A stretch of DNA of 64,000 bases from an uncultured Alistipes sp. (GTDB lineage Bacteria; Bacteroidota; Bacteroidia; Bacteroidales; Rikenellaceae), in contig CAAGGL010000024.1 in the NCBI GenBank assembly GCA_900769405.1, positions 124,001 to 188,000 of the forward strand. The letters run 5' to 3'. A program made the position numbers and the translations under genes. The notes beneath the pieces were generated by a model that was given only the letters and a program-made list of their open reading frames with translations, was not told the DNA's origin and searched no databases. Below are positions 60,964 to 64,000 of the stretch, piece after piece (within the stretch, counting starts at the first letter, position 1; every line of letters starts with the position of its first letter).

Positions 60964-60995
60964 CAAATTTATGATTTTTCGCCGACCTTGCCAAA
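60964..60995 (-). promoter_or_regulatory. promoter of the znuB-type operon
   Basis: TTTG (complement of 60992-60995), 20 bases, TAAATTTG (complement of 60964-60971), 26 bases before the ATG. No Fur or Zur box is recognised. Confidence 0.75.
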
Positions 60996-61052
60996 TTGTA
61001 TGGGTATAATTCTACGATGTTAGCGGTTTCGGGCGGAATATTTGCGGGGATT

Positions 61053-61084
61053 GATTGTTTTTGTGCCCGTTTTTTGTAATTTCG
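61053..61084 (+). promoter_or_regulatory. possible promoter of mtaB
   Basis: ATTG (61053-61056), 20 bases, TAATTTCG (61077-61084), a one-base variant of the -7 consensus; 25 bases before the ATG. Confidence 0.4.
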
Positions 61085-61109
61085 CGCTGTAAATGTATTG
61101 CGAAAATCT

Positions 61110-62420
61110 ATGAATGAGAATCGTGGTCGCCGAGTGAGTTTTCATACTCTCGGCTGTAAACTCAATTTTTCTGAAAGTTCAACCCTTGCGCGAGAATTCG
61201 AGCAGAACGGATATGTGCGTGTCGGTAGCGAGCGCGACGCCGATGTGTGCGTGATCAACAGCTGCTCGGTTACGGAGCACGCCGATAAAAAGTGCCGCAA
61301 TCTGGTGCGTAAAATCCACCGCCGCAACCCGTCGGCAATCATCGCTGTTACGGGCTGTTATGCACAGCTCAAACCGCAGGAAATTGCCAAGATTGAGGGC
61401 GTAGATATTGTATTGAGCAACAACGATAAAGGAGATTTATATCAACGAGTGGCTGAACTGATGGGCCGCAAGGCAGAGTCTCCCTTTGTGACCAGCTGTC
61501 AAACCGAAGAATTGACCCGTTTTTTTGCCGCTTTTTCGAGTGGCGACCGCACGCGAACATTCCTCAAAGTGCAGGACGGTTGCGACTATAAATGTGCCTA
61601 TTGCACGATCCACTATGCGCGTGGTTCGAGCCGCAATATGCCGATAGCGGATCTGGTCGAGGAGGCGCGCGAAATTGCTCGTTTGGGCCAAAAAGAGATC
61701 GTGATTACGGGTATCAATACGGGTGATTTCGGTCGCACGACGGGCGAAAGTTTCTACGATTTGTTGCGTGCGTTGGACGAGGTCGAGGGTATCGAACGCT
61801 ATCGCATTTCATCGATCGAGCCCAACCTTTTGACTGACGAAATTATCGAGCTGTGCGCCCGCTCGTCGAAGTTCCAACCTCACTTCCATATTCCGTTGCA
61901 GAGTGGTTGCGATAGCGTTTTAGCGCGTATGCGACGCCGCTATACCACAGCACGTTATGCCGATCGAATTGAAGCAGTGCGTAAGCTGATGCCCGACGCC
62001 TTTATCGGCATTGATGTGATTGTCGGATTCCCCGGCGAAACCGATGCGGATTTTCAAACTACATACGACTTTTTGGAGCGCTTGTCGCCCGCCTATCTGC
62101 ATATTTTCCCCTTCTCGGAGCGCGCGGGAACACCTGCGGTTGCGATGCCCGACAAGGTGCCGCCCCACGTTTCGGCCGAGCGAGCAAAGCGACTCGATGA
62201 ACTGTGCCAGCGCCTGAATCGCCAATTCTGCGAGCAGCACATCGGACAGGAGGCCGAGGTGCTGTTTGAGGGCCCTGCCAAGGGTGGAATGATGTCGGGA
62301 TTTACGGCTAACTACATCAAGGTGTTGGCACCCTACGACCGTGTGCTGATCAACAAAATTGTGCGCGTAAAGTTGGATTCTGTGGAGGATAATTGCGATA
62401 TGGTTGCGCATTTATTATAA
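61110..62420 (+). CDS. mtaB: tRNA (t6A37) C2-methylthiotransferase
   Basis: MtaB adds a methylthio group to t6A at tRNA position 37. The 436-residue protein has the UPF0004 domain with HTLGCKLNFSES, VINSCSV and VTGCYAQ cysteines, the radical SAM motif CDYKCAYC near residue 157, IPLQSGCDSVL, and a C-terminal TRAM-like region. The start at 61110 is chosen over a TTG at 61098. It is read from a weak promoter. Confidence 0.93.
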   Translation: MNENRGRRVSFHTLGCKLNFSESSTLAREFEQNGYVRVGSERDADVCVINSCSVTEHADKKCRNLVRKIHRRNPSAIIAVTGCYAQLKPQEIAKIEGVDIVLSNNDKGDLYQRVAELMGRKAESPFVTSCQTEELTRFFAAFSSGDRTRTFLKVQDGCDYKCAYCTIHYARGSSRNMPIADLVEEAREIARLGQKEIVITGINTGDFGRTTGESFYDLLRALDEVEGIERYRISSIEPNLLTDEIIELCARSSKFQPHFHIPLQSGCDSVLARMRRRYTTARYADRIEAVRKLMPDAFIGIDVIVGFPGETDADFQTTYDFLERLSPAYLHIFPFSERAGTPAVAMPDKVPPHVSAERAKRLDELCQRLNRQFCEQHIGQEAEVLFEGPAKGGMMSGFTANYIKVLAPYDRVLINKIVRVKLDSVEDNCDMVAHLL

Positions 62421-62434
62421 AAGTTGTATATTTG
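62403..62434 (+). promoter_or_regulatory. promoter of the sensor-like gene
   Basis: GTTG (62403-62406), 20 bases, TATATTTG (62427-62434), 32 bases before the ATG. The -33 part lies inside mtaB. Confidence 0.6.
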
Positions 62435-62466
62435 CATTTTAGTGAATAAATATATCAAAGAATTCG

Positions 62467-63246
62467 ATGAAAGGATTGCGTAAAAAGACCGTTGCTGGCT
62501 TCGGCTGTATCGTGGTGCTGTTGGCCTTCTCGGGTGTGGTGTCGATGCTCGAATTGGGTCGATTGAGTCGTGATGCTGAGGAGATTTTTGGAGCAAGTAA
62601 GCGAAATGTTGAGTTGGCGCAGGATATGCTTGATGCGGCTCAATCGCAACATACAGCCTTGATGCATATCGCCATTTTTGGTCAATATGAGTTTGCCGAT
62701 TCGTGCCGCCACAGTTCGGAGCGATTGGCGGCTACGTTGGAGTTGGCGCGCGAGGAGATCTATGATGCAACCTCGCTCGACTCGTTGTCGATGGCGACGG
62801 CGCGTTTGGCTACGACGGTCGATGACTTTATGGCTATCGAGCAGCCGTTTGACCGTACCGACTCGATGGTGCGAGCAAATGCGATGTGGTACACTCGTCA
62901 GTACGAGAGCGACTATATGGAGCTGCACAATGCGGTGAAGAACTACATCACCTCGATGCAGGGAACATTGGCGCCGCGCACCGAGCTGCTGAAAAAGAAT
63001 GCTTACCGTGCGGTTATGCCTGTGCTGATTACGCTCATCGTGACGATTTTGATCGTGTTGATGCTGTTGTATTTCGTGCATTGCTATGGTGTTCAGCCGA
63101 TTACCGAACTGAATAAGCGATTGGACGACTACCTGCGATATAAATTGCCGTTCTCGGCTAAGGGAGAGTTTGTTGACGAGTTGGCATCGATCAAAGAGCA
63201 GATCGAGGTGCTGATCACGCGCAACAAACGACGTCTCGACGAATAA
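62467..63246 (+). CDS. two-pass membrane protein resembling a chemoreceptor input domain
   Basis: The 259-residue protein has membrane segments at residues 8-30 (TVAGFGCIVVLLAFSGVVSM) and 180-203 (VMPVLITLIVTILIVLMLLY) with a helical periplasmic domain between, like four-helix-bundle ligand sensors. A short HAMP-like segment follows the second helix (VQPITELNKRLDDYL). No methyl-accepting, kinase or cyclase output domain is present. It starts 32 bases after its own -7 element and ends 12 bases before trkH, so it may sense ion or osmotic conditions for the transporter. Confidence 0.65.
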   Translation: MKGLRKKTVAGFGCIVVLLAFSGVVSMLELGRLSRDAEEIFGASKRNVELAQDMLDAAQSQHTALMHIAIFGQYEFADSCRHSSERLAATLELAREEIYDATSLDSLSMATARLATTVDDFMAIEQPFDRTDSMVRANAMWYTRQYESDYMELHNAVKNYITSMQGTLAPRTELLKKNAYRAVMPVLITLIVTILIVLMLLYFVHCYGVQPITELNKRLDDYLRYKLPFSAKGEFVDELASIKEQIEVLITRNKRRLDE

Positions 63247-63258
63247 GGCTAAACTGCT

Positions 63259-64000
63259 ATGCGACTGAGCGTTATATTTAGATACATTGGCATTGTGATG
63301 CTGTTTCTGGCGTTGTTTATGTTGGCGTCGGCTGGCGTTTCGTACATCAACCACGTCGATACGGCATTCTATCCGCTGCTGATCTCGTTTATGCTGACGC
63401 TCGTGCTGGGAGTCTTCCCGCTGATCTTTGTGAATAAGGATCCCAATGCCACGATGACCAACAAGGAGAGCTACTGCATCGTCGTGGGTGCTTGGTTGTT
63501 GTCGTGCGTGGTCGGTATGTTCCCCTATCTGATTTGGGGCGGCGAGTTCTCGCTGATCAATGCTTGGTTTGAGAGTGTTTCGGGCTTTACGGCAACGGGA
63601 GCATCGATTCTGAATGATATCGAGGCATTGCCGCGCGGACTGCTCTTCTGGCGCTCGACGACGAACTGGGTCGGCGGTATCGGCGTGGTCATCTTCGCGA
63701 TGATGATTTTGCCGACGCTGGGTCGCAATAAAGCCTCGCTGACCAATGTCGAGATGTCGGCAATGGCAAAGGATAACTATCACTATCGCTCGCAGCAGCT
63801 GATCCGCATTCTGCTTACGACCTATATCGTTGTTACAACGCTGTGTATGGTCGCATTGAAATTGGCGGGAATGACCTGGTTTGACGCTTGTACGCACGCG
63901 ATGAGTACGGCTTCGACGGCGGGATTCAGCACCAAGAATGCAAGTATCGGCCATTTCGATAGTCCGGCGATCGAGCTGATTTTGATGATTACGATGTTCA
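63259..64000 (+). CDS. trkH: TrkH-family potassium transporter subunit, partial
   Basis: The frame starts at the ATG at 63259 and runs off the right edge with 247 codons visible. Two selectivity-filter-like loops are seen: SVSGFTATGAS and MSTASTAGFST. TrkH forms the K+ channel-like pore, usually with TrkA as regulatory partner; TrkA, if present, must lie beyond the window. It lies 12 bases downstream of the sensor-like gene. Confidence 0.9.
   Translation, partial: MRLSVIFRYIGIVMLFLALFMLASAGVSYINHVDTAFYPLLISFMLTLVLGVFPLIFVNKDPNATMTNKESYCIVVGAWLLSCVVGMFPYLIWGGEFSLINAWFESVSGFTATGASILNDIEALPRGLLFWRSTTNWVGGIGVVIFAMMILPTLGRNKASLTNVEMSAMAKDNYHYRSQQLIRILLTTYIVVTTLCMVALKLAGMTWFDACTHAMSTASTAGFSTKNASIGHFDSPAIELILMITMF

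Noticed and set aside
62455..63954. 499-codon minus-strand frame over the sensor-like gene and trkH
   Set aside because: His/Gln/Arg-rich composition typical of a shadow, while the plus strand encodes TrkH filter motifs.
1..64000. CRISPR arrays, insertion sequences, integrases, rRNA genes
   Set aside because: No regularly spaced repeats, no transposase or integrase frames, and no rRNA-like sequence were found by reading.

Overview
The window looks like a chromosome segment of a Bacteroidota bacterium of the order Bacteroidales. A Rikenellaceae/Alistipes-like genome is my best guess, inferred from gene content and moderate GC rather than from a search. The main support is the promoter signature: about 25 start regions carry TAnnTTTG, and about ten of these also have TTTG (or a one-base variant) 19-20 bases upstream, which is the Bacteroidota sigma-ABfr consensus. 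Shine-Dalgarno sequences are mostly absent. Proteins typical of the phylum are present: BACON-like and DUF5106 lipoproteins, a long signal peptidase I, a DUF1015 gene beside serC/serA, a C69 dipeptidase and an OmpA lipoprotein.

Layout. 1-7.5 kb: a partial TPR protein, purA, an OmpA lipoprotein, a small lipoprotein, prs, engB and an M19 dipeptidase. 7.6-12.5 kb: an operon of nitrilase, TauE/SafE, metallo-hydrolase and SDR genes, then CvfB-like and methyltransferase genes. 12.5-15.2 kb: DUF5106 thioredoxin-like lipoprotein with folD, and reverse rubrerythrin. 15.2-17.2 kb: an accessory patch with an Imm26-like protein, an XRE regulator and AT-rich non-coding DNA. 17.2-23.5 kb: HIT, an anchored unknown, spoT/rel, recA, bcp and dnaA. 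23.7-36 kb: phosphoglucomutase, then a long leftward gene run (lepB, yigZ, pyrB, pyrI, an AT-rich PLD-type gene, uvrA, M16 peptidase, O-methyltransferase, GHL10 hydrolase). 36-40.8 kb: truA, a small membrane protein, a TonB-domain protein, lpdA and a C69 peptidase.

40.9-43 kb is the most unusual part: AT-rich DNA with small membrane proteins, overlapping frames, a decayed lipoprotein gene whose 5' end resembles the nearby C69 gene, and a tRNA-Cys. After it come yggS, then the leftward yicC-gmk-nadD-ddl-DUF3109-M23 operon, a rightward serine block (serC, serA, DUF1015) that runs into a four-subunit 2-oxoacid:ferredoxin oxidoreductase, a leftward operon (znuB-type permease, lptF/G, fmt, nhaC, exo/endonuclease-phosphatase) and, to the right edge, mtaB, a membrane sensor-like protein and a partial trkH.

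Most of the window is housekeeping. I found no CRISPR array, no complete mobile element and no complete novel defence system. The observations most worth following are a nine-base G tract placed exactly in the promoter spacer of a lipoprotein gene (possible phase variation), the single-HKD plus zinc-ribbon protein inserted in the uvrA operon, and the small-membrane-protein island.
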